Source of the DNA: Riptortus pedestris
Taxonomy: Eukaryota; Arthropoda; Insecta; Hemiptera; Alydidae
Direction of reading: 5' to 3'
NCBI GenBank assembly: GCA_019009955.1
Contig: CM032228.1
Coordinates: 258,760,001-258,824,000 of the forward strand
DNA length: 64,000 nucleotides
Positions within the stretch are counted from its first letter, which is position 1; every line of letters starts with the position of its first letter. Positions 23,704 to 33,832 of this stretch are shown one piece after another. The notes under the pieces are model-generated. The model was not told the DNA's origin and ran no database searches. It was given only the letters and a program-made list of their open reading frames with translations. Position numbers and translations under genes: made by a program.

Positions 23704-23928
23704 CTACAAAATGGTGTCCAAATCTTGAATAAATGCATTAAATCCCTTGTTGAATTTGAGTAAAAGTTTCGGTTTGTCCGTCGGCCAAGTTCCGTTTTGT
23801 AAAGTAATGTACTTGATGAGTTTTGTTCTTGGTCCGTCAAGTAATGTACAGTCATATAAGAGGTGGTCACATGTCTGTTCAGTCTCATTGTCACATTTAC
23901 ATGTATTTGTTAGTTTAAATTTGTACAA
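23704..23928 (-). pseudogene. LINE C-terminal Cys/His motif
   Basis: CKCDNETEQTCDHLLYDC shows the C-x-C...H-x4-C pattern found downstream of RNase H in many I- and R1-type LINEs, probably nucleic-acid binding. It is separated from RNase H by a frame break between 24055 and 23928. Confidence 0.75.
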
Positions 23929-24054
23929 GTAACTCTTCGTAGGTCCATGTCCTGATATAAATTGTATTTGTTTAGAATTGCTAAGTGTTATTTTTTGTCT
24001 CTGGTATATAGTTGGTATGTACTTATGTAATTGTCGTCCTTTAGTAGTGTTTGT

Positions 24055-24684
24055 TCATCTTTCGTCCCATTTTTTATAAGATTCGTCTATCAAAATAGTT
24101 TTAATGGTCTGTTTAGTCAGTTTAGAGTATGTAATAGGTATCGTTTCGTCTCTTGAAGCTGTATTTGCAAGTTGGTCTGCTGTGTCATTTCCTAAATTTC
24201 CGGAGTGTCCCTTTATCCATGTTATTGCCACTATTACATTCTTCTGTCTACATCGTGTGATTAGTCTTCTGATCTGTTCAGTCTGTTCGTTATGGTTTTC
24301 GTTATTGTAAATGCGGTCTATGTTAATTTTGCTGTCCGTATAGATTATGCTAGTCTCTCTGTCACTTGAAATGTCGTGTAGTGTTTTGAGTGCCTCAGTA
24401 ATTGCAAGGTTTTCTGCTTGATTGTTTGTACATAGTGGTGATAGTCTGTATTGTCCTTTCTGTATAATAATGCCGTCTTTTAAAATAATGTACGCACACC
24501 CAACGCCATCCTTGTTTTTACTTCCGTCAGTGTATATATGATATGTCCACGTTATGTCTAAGTTGTCTAATGGTCTAATGTAGTCCTTTGGGTGTAACCA
24601 GTAAGTATGTCTCACGTCTTTTTCTATTTCGTTTGATGTAATATTTTGTAATGTAAAGTCTTGTGGGATTTCATTCAATTTCAA
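24055..24684 (-). pseudogene. LINE RNase H domain
   Basis: A 209-codon ORF contains IYTDGSKNKDGVGCAY (first Asp), NNQAENLAITEAL (Glu), IIYTDSKINID (second Asp) and WIKGHSGNLGNDTADQLA (His and final Asp), the full DEDD set of RNase HI. The domain looks intact, unlike the rest of the element. It would degrade the RNA strand of the RNA-DNA hybrid. Confidence 0.9.
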
Positions 24685-24880
24685 TAACTTGTTGTTGCCT
24701 TATCATTTGCTCAGCTTTGATGTAAATTGGCATAGTGCCTGCTAATACACATGAAGCCTCATAAGATAAAGTACGATATCCTTCAGCAATTATTATCGCA
24801 ATTAGCCTTTGCACTCTTTCAATTTTTTTTGACATTTCTTTTCACGACCAAGGCGTGGCCCCATATTTCAATGCCATATG

Positions 24881-25750
24881 TCAATATGAGAACGATCGCC
24901 CTTTGTATATTGTGGTCAGAGCGTCGGATTTAAAACCCCAAGACACTCTAGCAGCCATCGAGAGTCCGTTTATTATTGAAAACAGTCTTGTTTGTAAGTT
25001 AGTAATGTGATAGTTCCATTTCAATTTCCTGTCAATGTGAAGTCCAAGATATTTTAAGATATGTTTTTCTTGTAATGTCACCCCATTTAATTTAATGTCT
25101 AAAGTAGGTGTGTGTCTTTGTCTTGTAAACAGTGTGTATGATGTTTTTTCTAAATTAAATTTAAGTTTGTGTTTTTTATCCCATTCATTGATTAGTACCA
25201 AAACAGGCTTAGTAAGTTGGGTGATTTGAATTAAGTCTATTCCAATAACCATAAGTAAAATGTCGTCAGCAAATGCAATAATTTCAGTTTCTTCTGGTAG
25301 TATTGTTTTAAGTAGGCTGTCTAATATGATTTTCCACAGCAGAGGTGAGTAAGCTGAGCCCTGTGGCGTGCCTCTATTTTGAGAAGTGTGTACAGTAGTG
25401 TTTTGAAGGGTCATGTATGCAAGTCGATTATTGAGATAGTCTCTAAGTAATTTGTAAATATTTTGTTTGCATTTTTGTTTATGTAATGATTAGAATATCG
25501 AAGGCACCTTTAAAATCCGTCGAAACGATCACAATATGTTTCTTTCCTGTTAGATTTGTTCGTAGTAAATTAGTAATTCTGTATAGTGCGTCAACAGTAC
25601 TTGTTTGGTGTGTGAATCCATATTGATTTGGGTGTAGAGGAGCATGTCTGTTTAGGTGAACAGAAAGCCTGGAATTAATAATTTTTTCTAGTATTTTACC
25701 TCCAACATCGTCTCGATAAGTAGAATTTCCTAAATCTTTAGCTAATCCTA
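24881..25750 (-). pseudogene. LINE reverse transcriptase fragment
   Basis: Upstream part (about 25730-25480) reads GGKILEKIINSRL, then PNQYGFTHQTSTVDAL, then STDFKGAFD, matching RT blocks 1-3 including the first catalytic Asp. A frameshift or small deletion follows. The ORF from 25414 then reads RGTPQGSAYSPLLW, FADDILL (catalytic Asp pair) and LKYLGLHID. This domain would copy element RNA at the nicked target. The reading frame breaks again near 24881. Confidence 0.88.
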
Positions 25751-25754
25751 AAAA

Positions 25755-25979
25755 TTTAGCTTTGTAAGAATTTTAATATTTATTTAATTTTGTAAAACTA
25801 TACTCGAACATGTTAAAAGATGAATGGCCATCGTAGCGGCTTGGGTCTATTTATGTTGTACATTTGTAACATTTAGCTTTGTAAAAATTTTAATATATAT
25901 TTAAATTTGAAAAGCTATACTCAAACATGTTAAAAGATGAATCGCCATTGTAGCGGAATCTTAAATAAATAATAATAAT
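25755..25979 (+). repeat. Two tandem ~117-bp copies of a (TAA)n-tailed element
   Basis: Copy 1 (25755-25871) and copy 2 (25872-25979) share TTTAGCTTTGTAA, ACATGTTAAAAGATGAAT and GCCAT-GTAGCGG. Copy 2 ends in AAATAAATAATAATAATA, like the 3' end of a LINE or SINE. It may be the tail of an element inserted into the 5' break of the minus-strand LINE. Confidence 0.7.
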
Positions 25980-26191
25980 ATATAGTCTTCCAACATATCT
26001 AACATTATATGAGGGTTCCTGATTTAAACACCGTTTAATCTGAAAATACGCAGATTTACGCCAAATTCATTACAACATCTAAAAAATTGTTGGTTGTAGA
26101 CGGTTTAGCCATTTTTATTAAGGACGTCGAATTTAAAGAAGAATTCATCTTGAAAACGGTTATTATGCTTTCTGTCACGATTCAATGATAT

Positions 26192-26777
26192 TGCTAAAGG
26201 CATACTCAGCTAAAGGCATACTCAGCTAAAGGCATACTCAGCTAAAGGCATACTCAGCTAAAGGCATACTCAGCTAAAGGCATACTCAGCTAAAGGCATA
26301 CTCAGCTAAAGGCATACTCAGCTAAAGGCATACTCAGCTAAAGGCATACTCAGCTAAAGGCATACTCAGCTAAAGGCATACTCAGCTAAAGGCATACTCA
26401 GCTAAAGGCATACTCAGCTAAAGGCATACTCAGCTAAAGGCATACTCAGCTAAAGGCATACTCAGCTAAAGGCATACTCAGCTAAAGGCATACTCAGCTA
26501 AAGGCATACTCAGCTAAAGGCATACTCAGCTAAAGGCATACTCAGCTAAAGGCATACTCAGCTAAAGGCATACTCAGCTAAAGGCATACTCAGCTAAAGG
26601 CATACTCAGCTAAAGGCATACTCAGCTAAAGGCATACTCAGCTAAAGGCATACTCAGCTAAAGGCATACTCAGCTAAAGGCATACTCAGCTAAAGGCATA
26701 CTCAGCTAAAGGCATACTCAGCTAAAGGAATACTCAGCTAAAGGCATACTCAGCTAAAGGCATACTCAGCTAAAGGC
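26192..26777. repeat. 16-bp tandem array, ~36 copies, almost invariant
   Basis: GCTAAAGGCATACTCA repeats about 36 times with a single visible substitution (GGAATACT near 26728). This is the most homogeneous array in the window. It was either very recently expanded or its length was affected by assembly. Confidence 0.98.
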
Positions 26778-27382
26778 TTAGTTTTTTACGACTGTCATCT
26801 TGCAATGATAATAACATCTAATTTATAAAAACAAAATCTTTTCCTGCAATAATGTTTTCTATCCACAATAACCACCAAGAGTTATATTAATAAGAAAGAA
26901 TATGTATGATTATTTATAATAAAAAAATAATAAATATAAAAATCGAATTCCTTCGTACAGAGGTTTGAATTGTATATCTGAGTATATTATTCCAGCTCCT
27001 TTCAAAATGAGAAAGAAACGAATAACACACTTTTGTCTTTCTCTTTTTGTGAGCAAACCATCAGAATAGCAATTTCATAAAATGAGGTTTATTCACAACA
27101 ACATTTCGTCCACGCTGGGCATTTCCAAAGTGTAATGCCGCAACATACTTACATAATTGTTCACGTATCTCTAACTTATGTATATGTAATTTACAATAGC
27201 CCTTGTTAACATATTTGTCTTAAAAATATTAATACACGCTTTAAAAGATTTGAATAAATAAACCTACTCTTGTTATAAAACCAACATATTTGGTGTATTA
27301 TTTGCTTCTTTATTTTTTATGTTTATTTTCGAATGCGTTAAAAGTATATTAGGTACAGATGGTGTACTTTCTGACAGAAAGT
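26778..27382. other. AT-rich sequence, no gene seen
   Basis: No supported feature. Confidence 0.5.
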
Positions 27383-27470
27383 AGATCTTGTCATGTGGTC
27401 AGGTTAAAGCAGATCTTGTCATGTGGTCAGGTTAAAGCAGATCTTGTCATGTGGTCAGGTTAAAGCAGAT
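27383..27470. repeat. 28-bp repeat, 3 copies
   Basis: Three identical consecutive units beginning AGATCTTGTCATGTGGTCAG, then a fourth partial unit (AGATGTTGC). Confidence 0.95.
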
Positions 27471-27892
27471 GTTGCTTTTCTTCACCAGCTCAATATGTTT
27501 TCCATCGTGATGCTCATTATGCATTCTTAACAGATAATTATGTCTAATTCGGTGGAAGATAAATATATCAAACAATGATTCACCATTCATAGTCTAGATT
27601 AAAAAAAAAAAAGTTTAGTTTGGAGAAATACCCATCGGTGCGAGTGTGGTTATCCCTCTTACATTTGATAATTATTTCATTCCGCAACCATCATTTTTGG
27701 GCAATTTTGTATATATGGATCTATATAACGGTATCAATATGTAATAAATCAACTCTGAGCTGTGCATTACTAATTTGGCAAAGTATCCCGATATCAGGAA
27801 GGAAACATAAACAACATAAAACTTAAATGAGGAATAAATAACAAATAGAGAATGAATTATCCATGTTTAAAAGTGAACCCTAATAGTATAGA

Positions 27893-28065
27893 CTTATAAC
27901 ATCAGTAATTGCCTTATAACATCAGTAATTGCCTTATAACATCAGTAATTGCCTTATAACATCAGTAATTGCCTTATAACATCAGTAATTGCCTTATAAC
28001 ATCAGTAATTGCCTTATAACATCAGTAATTGCCTTATAACATCAGTAATTGCCTTATAACATCAC
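27893..28065. repeat. 20-bp tandem array, ~8-9 copies
   Basis: GCCTTATAACATCAGTAATT repeated without substitutions. The last unit ends in ATCAC. Confidence 0.97.
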
Positions 28066-28117
28066 TAACAAAAAGAAACAAACACTCTATGTGCACCTCG
28101 ATTCTATAAGCCCTAAA

Positions 28118-28300
28118 GGGCTGAGGTTAGCTGCGCCAGTTAAGGCATTGGACTTGGTAAAGCTAAGGCAGTTGTAGGTACCATTCCCTCGTGGTCAATA
28201 GGCCATTTAGTGACCAACTCTTTAAATGGCATCCCCTGTCCCACCCTTGTCAAAAAGGGGTAGTAACCTGTAAATAACTCCTCCCGATTAACTAAATGTC
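28118..28300 (+). mobile_element. Diverged SINE copy
   Basis: A head with GAGGTTAGCTGCGCCAGTTA is followed by TTTAGTGACCAACTC, CCCACCCTTGTCAAAAAGGG and TAGTAACCTGTAAATAACTC, matching the family at 50307-50529 at lower identity. The B box region is poorly preserved (ACCATTCCCTCGTGG). Confidence 0.7.
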
Positions 28301-28444
28301 CCTGGTAAACATAGCGAACCTGAGGTCCTCTGACATTTTTTAGAATCTATAAAAGGAAAGAAAAATCCTTCAACAATGGAAAACATTTCAATTGGATAAA
28401 TAACAAATCATTTTATTATTATTATTTATTAACGTCCATGTTGT

Positions 28445-28565
28445 TAGCAGATTTCCCTTGAGGGAAATCAGCAATTGAAGTCGTACTCATGACGCGATAG
28501 TCGAATTTTTTCTTCAAATGTCCATCGATCCTACATAAGAGATGACGAAAATGAGGTTCGTTCAA

Positions 28566-28661
<96 letters not shown>

Positions 28662-29474
28662 GTCTGTTACGGCTCTAGTGGTCGCAGTTATTGTTTAATC
28701 GTTACCACACTCGATATTTAGTTGTTTTATGTGAAAAGAAAGATCAAGTTCGTTAATGGCTGAAATCGTACCATGGGGAGGGGGGGGGGTTTAGAGGGGG
28801 AGAATGTTGAAAATTCGAAATATTTCCGTTACTATACGTCGGATCGAAAAAATGTATAGAATCAATCTTATAGCAACTTAAATGTACTGTTATATACATT
28901 CATTATCTCTGTTGAATATTAACGGAGATATTTGCATATTTCAGTTTTCTGCCTTCAGCAAAGCCCACTTCTACTCGTGTTATATAAACAATACTACCGG
29001 TAACATATATTGACACAATATTACCGGTTATGTAATATATCACATCATTCGCGAAGCTTAAATACCAAATATTATTTTCAAGAGATATTTATTATACGAG
29101 ATGCACGCAAATATGTTCTGGTGCCTCCCCCCCCCCCCAGTTCTTAAGTTTTTGGACTAGTTAAATTTGATCGTTTGAGATAAAAATTATTCTGATTCAT
29201 TATAAATTACAGTAGTAGATATAGTAAATAGTTTTCAATCAAATTAATACGTTATATTCAGATATATTACAGTAATTGTTTTTCTTGCCGGTAAGAAGTT
29301 GGCAGAACTGTTTGTTTACATTTCAGATGCATTCCGTCAGGAGGTTTCTTATTATCGTTTGTATTTATTCACTTAATATTCACGGTGGTGTTGTGTTATC
29401 GGTATGTAGTTTTATCTATTGGTAAACTTCACGTGGGAAATCTGCTTAGTTTACGCAGCCCCTGCGTGACGGAC
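28445..29474 (+). mobile_element. ~1 kb non-autonomous inverted-repeat element, copy A
   Basis: It begins TAGCAGATTTCCCTTGAGGG and ends GGGAAATCTGCTTAG then TTTACGCAGCCCCTGCGTGA, so the short terminal sequences GCAGATTTCCC and GGGAAATCTGC are inverted repeats. The copy at 30519-31472 matches along its length. It carries an internal (TA)n microsatellite (28569-28658), a poly-G tract near 28782 and a poly-C tract near 29127. No transposase is encoded. The superfamily is unknown. Confidence 0.8.
28569..28658. repeat. (TA)n microsatellite inside element A
   Basis: About 44 TA dinucleotides with one TAGA interruption, placed just after ATGAGGTTCGTTCAAAACT, the same internal position at which other family members carry (CA)n or (TC)n(TA)n. 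Confidence 0.97.
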
Positions 29475-30159
29475 GTTTGCTATTATGACTTTTCTAGCCA
29501 GGGTGGGGCTAAGGATAATATTTAGTGACCAACTCGATCTATATTATTCTTTCTTTATTTCCTGTTTTATTTATTGTTTTGGCATATATGTTGTGTATCT
29601 GATTGAAAACGTGTACAATCGAATCATTATGAAATTAATGAGTGTGCTTGGGTCATGAAAAATAAAATTAGTGGTACACAAATAATAGTAATGGCACTTT
29701 TCATTATATTTATACCAAAAAGGAACATTCGCCATAGATTTCTTTAATATTTGGCCCTACCTGTTAGAGCTAAATGACCCCATAACTCTTGGAAGAATGT
29801 TACAAGTTTGGCTCGGAAGAGTAATTAAGAAGTCAATAGAAATAGTCGGAAATGTCCAAGCTAGAGATGATTGGGTAATACCTCAACTAAGTATTTAATG
29901 TAACTAACAATCCAGATATAAAACAACCATAAATTCGACGTAACGAAAATGGGAAAAACAGCATTAAGCTATTCGTTCATTAGATAGAAGCAAACAACAT
30001 GACATCAGAAAACCAGATAGTTGATAGGCTGCCAAAATGTTTTTTTAAAAAAGCAAAACAAGACGCATATATTTTGTATTTTAAGACACAAAAAAATAAA
30101 ATCTTAAAAGAAGGATATAACTTTTCAAATACAATTGGCGATAAACACGAACACCTCGA

Positions 30160-30201
30160 AGACCAACATGCACAATAATTGCGACTGCTAGAGCGGTAAC
30201 A

Positions 30202-30238
<37 letters not shown>

Positions 30239-30360
30239 GAGAGGACCTCATTTTTGTCATCTCTTATGTAGGATCGATGGACATTTGATGAAAAATTTCG
30301 AAAATCACGTTATGAGTACGACCTCAATCGCTGATATCCCTAAGGGAAATTGCTAAAAGT
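30160..30360 (-). mobile_element. Inverted-repeat element, terminal fragment C
   Basis: On the minus strand this matches the left end of elements A and B (AATTTCCCTTAGGG, ATGTCCATCGATCCTACAT, ATGAGGTCC). The internal microsatellite here is (AC)n on the plus strand (30203-30233), and TGTTACCGCTCTAGC follows. It lies head to head with copy B about 160 bp away. Confidence 0.8.
30203..30233. repeat. (AC)n microsatellite inside fragment C
   Basis: About 15 AC dinucleotides at the position homologous to the (TA)n of copies A and B. Confidence 0.97.
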
Positions 30361-30518
30361 TGAGTCGAAGCTTCGACAAGTTTATTTATTGAAGTCACAC
30401 AGATTGCCTGTTTTTCTATCTTAGAACAGTTTTAGACAGTAGATAATATAGTTTAACTTTACAGTTTTTTAAAATATTTATTTATCATTTATTATTGTAG
30501 TTTTAACTATTTATTTTT

Positions 30519-30641
30519 AACAGATTTCCCTTAGGGGAAATCAGCTATTGAGGTCGCACTCATGACGCGATTTTCGAAATTTTTCTTCAAATGTCCATCG
30601 ATCCTACCTAGGAGATGACGAAAATGAGGTCTGTTCAAAAC

Positions 30642-30694
<53 letters not shown>

Positions 30695-31472
30695 CTGTTA
30701 CCGCTCTAGCGGTTTCAATGTTTGTCTTACCAAACTTGATATATAATCGTTTTATGTAAAAAGAAAGATCAAGTTCGTTAACGGCTGAAATGGGACCAGA
30801 GGGAGGGGGGGGGGTTGAGAGGCGGAGAATTTCTGAAATTCTTTTTTTTCGCATATTTTAATCTAAAAATTGTATAGAATCAATATTATTGCAAATTAAA
30901 TGTACTATTGTATAATTAGTGTTATATACATTTATTCACTATCTTTAATACTAAGGGAGATATTTTTAGTTTTCAGCCATCAGCAAACCGCCACTTGTAC
31001 TCATGTTACATAAACAATACTCCTTTACATAATAAATCACATTATTCGAAGCTTAAATACCGAAAATTGTATTCAAGAGACCTTTATTATACGAGATACA
31101 TGTAAATATGTCCTGGTGACCCCCCCCCCCCTGTCTTAAGGTTTTCGACTAATAAAATTTGATTGCTTGAGATAAAAATTATTCAGACACATTATTAATT
31201 ACAGTACTAAATATAGTAAATAGTTCTCAATAAAATTAATATGTTATATTCTGATATATTTCAGTAATTGTTTTTCTTTCCGATGTGAAGCGGACAGATC
31301 CGTTTGTTTACATTTCTAACGCTTCCTGTAGGCAGGTTATTGAAATTGGATGAAACATTTCTTATTTCCGTTTGTATGTATTCACGGTGTTGTGTTACCA
31401 GTATGGAGATTTCTCTATTGTATAACTTCACGAGGGAAATCTGCTTAGTTTACGCAGCCCCTGCGTGACGGA
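30519..31472 (+). mobile_element. ~1 kb non-autonomous inverted-repeat element, copy B
   Basis: It begins AACAGATTTCCCTTAGGGG and ends GAGGGAAATCTGCTTAG then TTTACGCAGCCCCTGCGTGA. It is collinear with copy A, including ATGTCCATCGATCCTACC, (TA)n (30649-30690), CTCTAGCGG, AAGAAAGATCAAGTTCG, poly-G near 30803 and poly-C near 31121. No protein is encoded. Confidence 0.82.
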
Positions 31473-33212
31473 GTTTTTGTTTTAAATTAGTTAGATTCGC
31501 CTGTCTAAACACATTATAAGTGTTGTTTCTTTTCGTTTATTTCGTATTGATGCTTCTTTTTGATTGCGTTTTTCCCTCTATTTGCTTTTGTTCTCTCATT
31601 TCCCTTTTTGTAGGTTATTTTTCATTTAATTCTTCTGTGCATTCATGGCATATTCCTAATCTAATCAGCACAATGAGGGAGATGGAAATAACTAAATAAC
31701 AGCCAAAAGTTCGTCTGGTAAGAAAATTCCTCTCGTGATATAATGACACACAGATTACATCATATCACATTAAATTATTCACTTAGTAAGAACTCTGTGT
31801 GCAGAAGACTAACTTTAAACTGAACATGAGATCATTAGTGGTATAATAGCTTAGACTAAAAAATAAAGTATGAAGCTTGAACAGGAATTGGGTTTACTGA
31901 CGCAAAAATACAAATAACGTGAGCCTTTACTCATTTGTTTGGATTCCCAGGAATCGACTGGAAATGAGAATTTCAAAAACTCATATTTGAAAGATGGAAG
32001 TTAAACATAAGTCGAAGAAACATGTAAACCAACTTGGACTAATTGAAGAAATAACCTGTATTATTGAAGCAGAAAAATCCGAAAAGAGGATGTAGTTCTT
32101 GGCCGTATCCGAATTGGACACACAAATTAACACATAGCTATTTATTAGAAGGATTCTTCCCGCCAACTTGCGATGTAATGTCCATCTTACTGTTTCACAT
32201 CTTCTACTCAATTCTAAAAAATACGATCTTCCAAGAATGGCTTTGAATCTTAAACCGAACTTCAGAGAACTCCTTGGAGACGATGAACAAGACGTCAAAA
32301 GGCTTTTTGAATTTTTATCAGAAACTCGGTAGTTGCAAGAACTATAGATCCATCTACTGCTAAAGAATATTGTAGATGCGGTATATTGTAATAAATAAAT
32401 AACTTGAATTTATGATTAATTATAAAATATTTATCAATAAAAGAGGCCCATTCCAGTTGATGTTTTCCCTGAAGACCATTAATGTAGTTGACAAAATCTA
32501 TTTGCAAGACATTGTGCAAGATGGCTTTCTGAAACTTAACTACCGATTTCTCTAGAGGTTAATCTATTCATTATCAAACATGTCTGGGAACTTCCTTCAT
32601 GTCTTTCTCACTCTTACAACATTCTTTCGCTTTCAAACACTTTCTATCCGTTTCCACCATTAACCATTTCACGATCATCTCTGCATATGCTGATATTGTT
32701 AAGTTGGGAAATGTTAATGTAAAATGCTAACCACGCTAAATTCAGTTGATTAAAATGTATGCCAATGGCTAGCAAAATATAATTCTAACTTAATCAAAAA
32801 AAAAAAAAAAAGATGTATTTCACCTATCAGCAAAACTAACTTTAAACTTTAGTTTTTAAAGGTCAAAAACCTGTGGAGTTAACCTTCCTTGAGGTTACCT
32901 AACCTTCCCGACACAAATTGGAGTAAAACCAAACATTAAAATACTGCAGACTCCAGACAATTACAGCCCAGATCCCTCCGCAGTTTCTCTTGGTCTTAGA
33001 TAAAATTATCTTTTTTAAGTAATGGAACAATTAAAAAAAAAAAAGTGTGCAAAACGGCTACAACAAACAAAATAAATGAACATTCAACTAATTTTTTCGT
33101 TATGAATCTCAAATCAATTGAAACATATACTGATTTAGCAATGCTCATTGATTTTGGACGCTGCATAATAGTACTACATTTAAAAAAAAAATTGCTTTTG
33201 GAAGCTGCAAAG
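31473..33212. other. Sequence without recognisable genes
   Basis: ORFs of 60-105 codons overlap on opposite strands and lack motifs. No supported feature. Confidence 0.5.
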
Positions 33213-33642
33213 TAGAATTACGTAAGTTACAATACTTATACACGCATTTTGGAGGCTGCAAACTAGTATTACGTAAGTTACAATACTTATACACACATTT
33301 TGGAGGCTGCAAACTAGTATTACGTAAGTTACAATAATTATACACGCATTTTGGAGGCTGCAAACTAGTATTACGTAAGTTACAATACTTATACACGCAT
33401 TTTGGAGGCTGCAAACTAGTATTACGTAAGTTACAATACTTATACACGCATTTTGGAGGCTGCAAACTAGTATTACGTAAGTTACAATACTTATACACGC
33501 ATTTTGGAGGCTGCAAACTAGTATTACGTAAGTTATAATACTTATACACGCATTTTGGTGGCTGCAAACTAGTATTACGTAAGTTACAATACTTATACAC
33601 GCATTTTGGAGGCTGCAAACTAGTATTACGTAAGTTACAATA
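33213..33642. repeat. 51-bp tandem array, ~8 copies
   Basis: The unit is 51 bp with ACAATACTTATACACGCATT and GGCTGCAAACTAGTATTACG. Divisible by three, it gives a 17-residue minus-strand repeat (NLRNTSLQPPKCVYKYC). Variants: ACTT/AATT, CGCATT/CACATT, TTGGAGG/TTGGTGG. Confidence 0.96.
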
Positions 33643-33782
33643 CAAAATAAAGTGATGTTGTAATGTGAAGGTAGAGCTGTTTACACAAGAACCATCAAAG
33701 CCATCCAATTGGTGTGTAATCATCTCGCTGGTTCATCTATGATGATAAATAATGGACTGCTCAATTGGTCACCATCTTGTCC

Positions 33783-33832
33783 CATGATGAAGGTGTCGCT
33801 AGTTGTATCGAAACATAGCCTGAGAAAGTCGA
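33783..33832 (+). ncRNA. Weak hammerhead-like fragment
   Basis: ATGATGAAGGTGTCGC is followed by ATCGAAACATAGCC, then AAGTCGAG. The order (TGATGA, CGAAAC, GTC) is hammerhead-like, but the core C is replaced and stem I does not pair. Treat it as a relic at most. Confidence 0.2.

Larger units (their letters stand above)
23690..25754 (-). mobile_element. 5'-truncated LINE (RT, RNase H, Cys/His tail), inactive
   Basis: A non-LTR retrotransposon fragment read on the minus strand in the order RT (25754-24881), RNase H (24684-24055), terminal Cys/His motif (23928-23704). Frameshifts separate the three parts and one lies within RT. The N-terminal ORF1 and endonuclease are absent, as usual for 5'-truncated LINEs. 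The RT-RNase H-Cys/His order suits the I/R1/LOA-type LINEs; the exact clade needs a tree. The 5' break abuts a tandemly duplicated (TAA)n-tailed element at 25755. Confidence 0.88.
28413..29542 (-). mobile_element. SINE copy split by a DNA element
   Basis: The SINE tail (TTATTATTATTATTAACGTCC-like, 28413-28440) and SINE body (CTTTTCTAGCCAGGGTGGGG, 29488-29542) lie on either side of the 1.03-kb inverted-repeat element at 28445-29474. Both are in minus orientation. About 45 bp of expected SINE sequence is missing at the junction, so the insertion was accompanied or followed by a deletion. Confidence 0.65.

Noticed and set aside
33783..33832. Active hammerhead ribozyme
   Set aside because: The core C is replaced and stem I does not pair; kept only as a weak relic.
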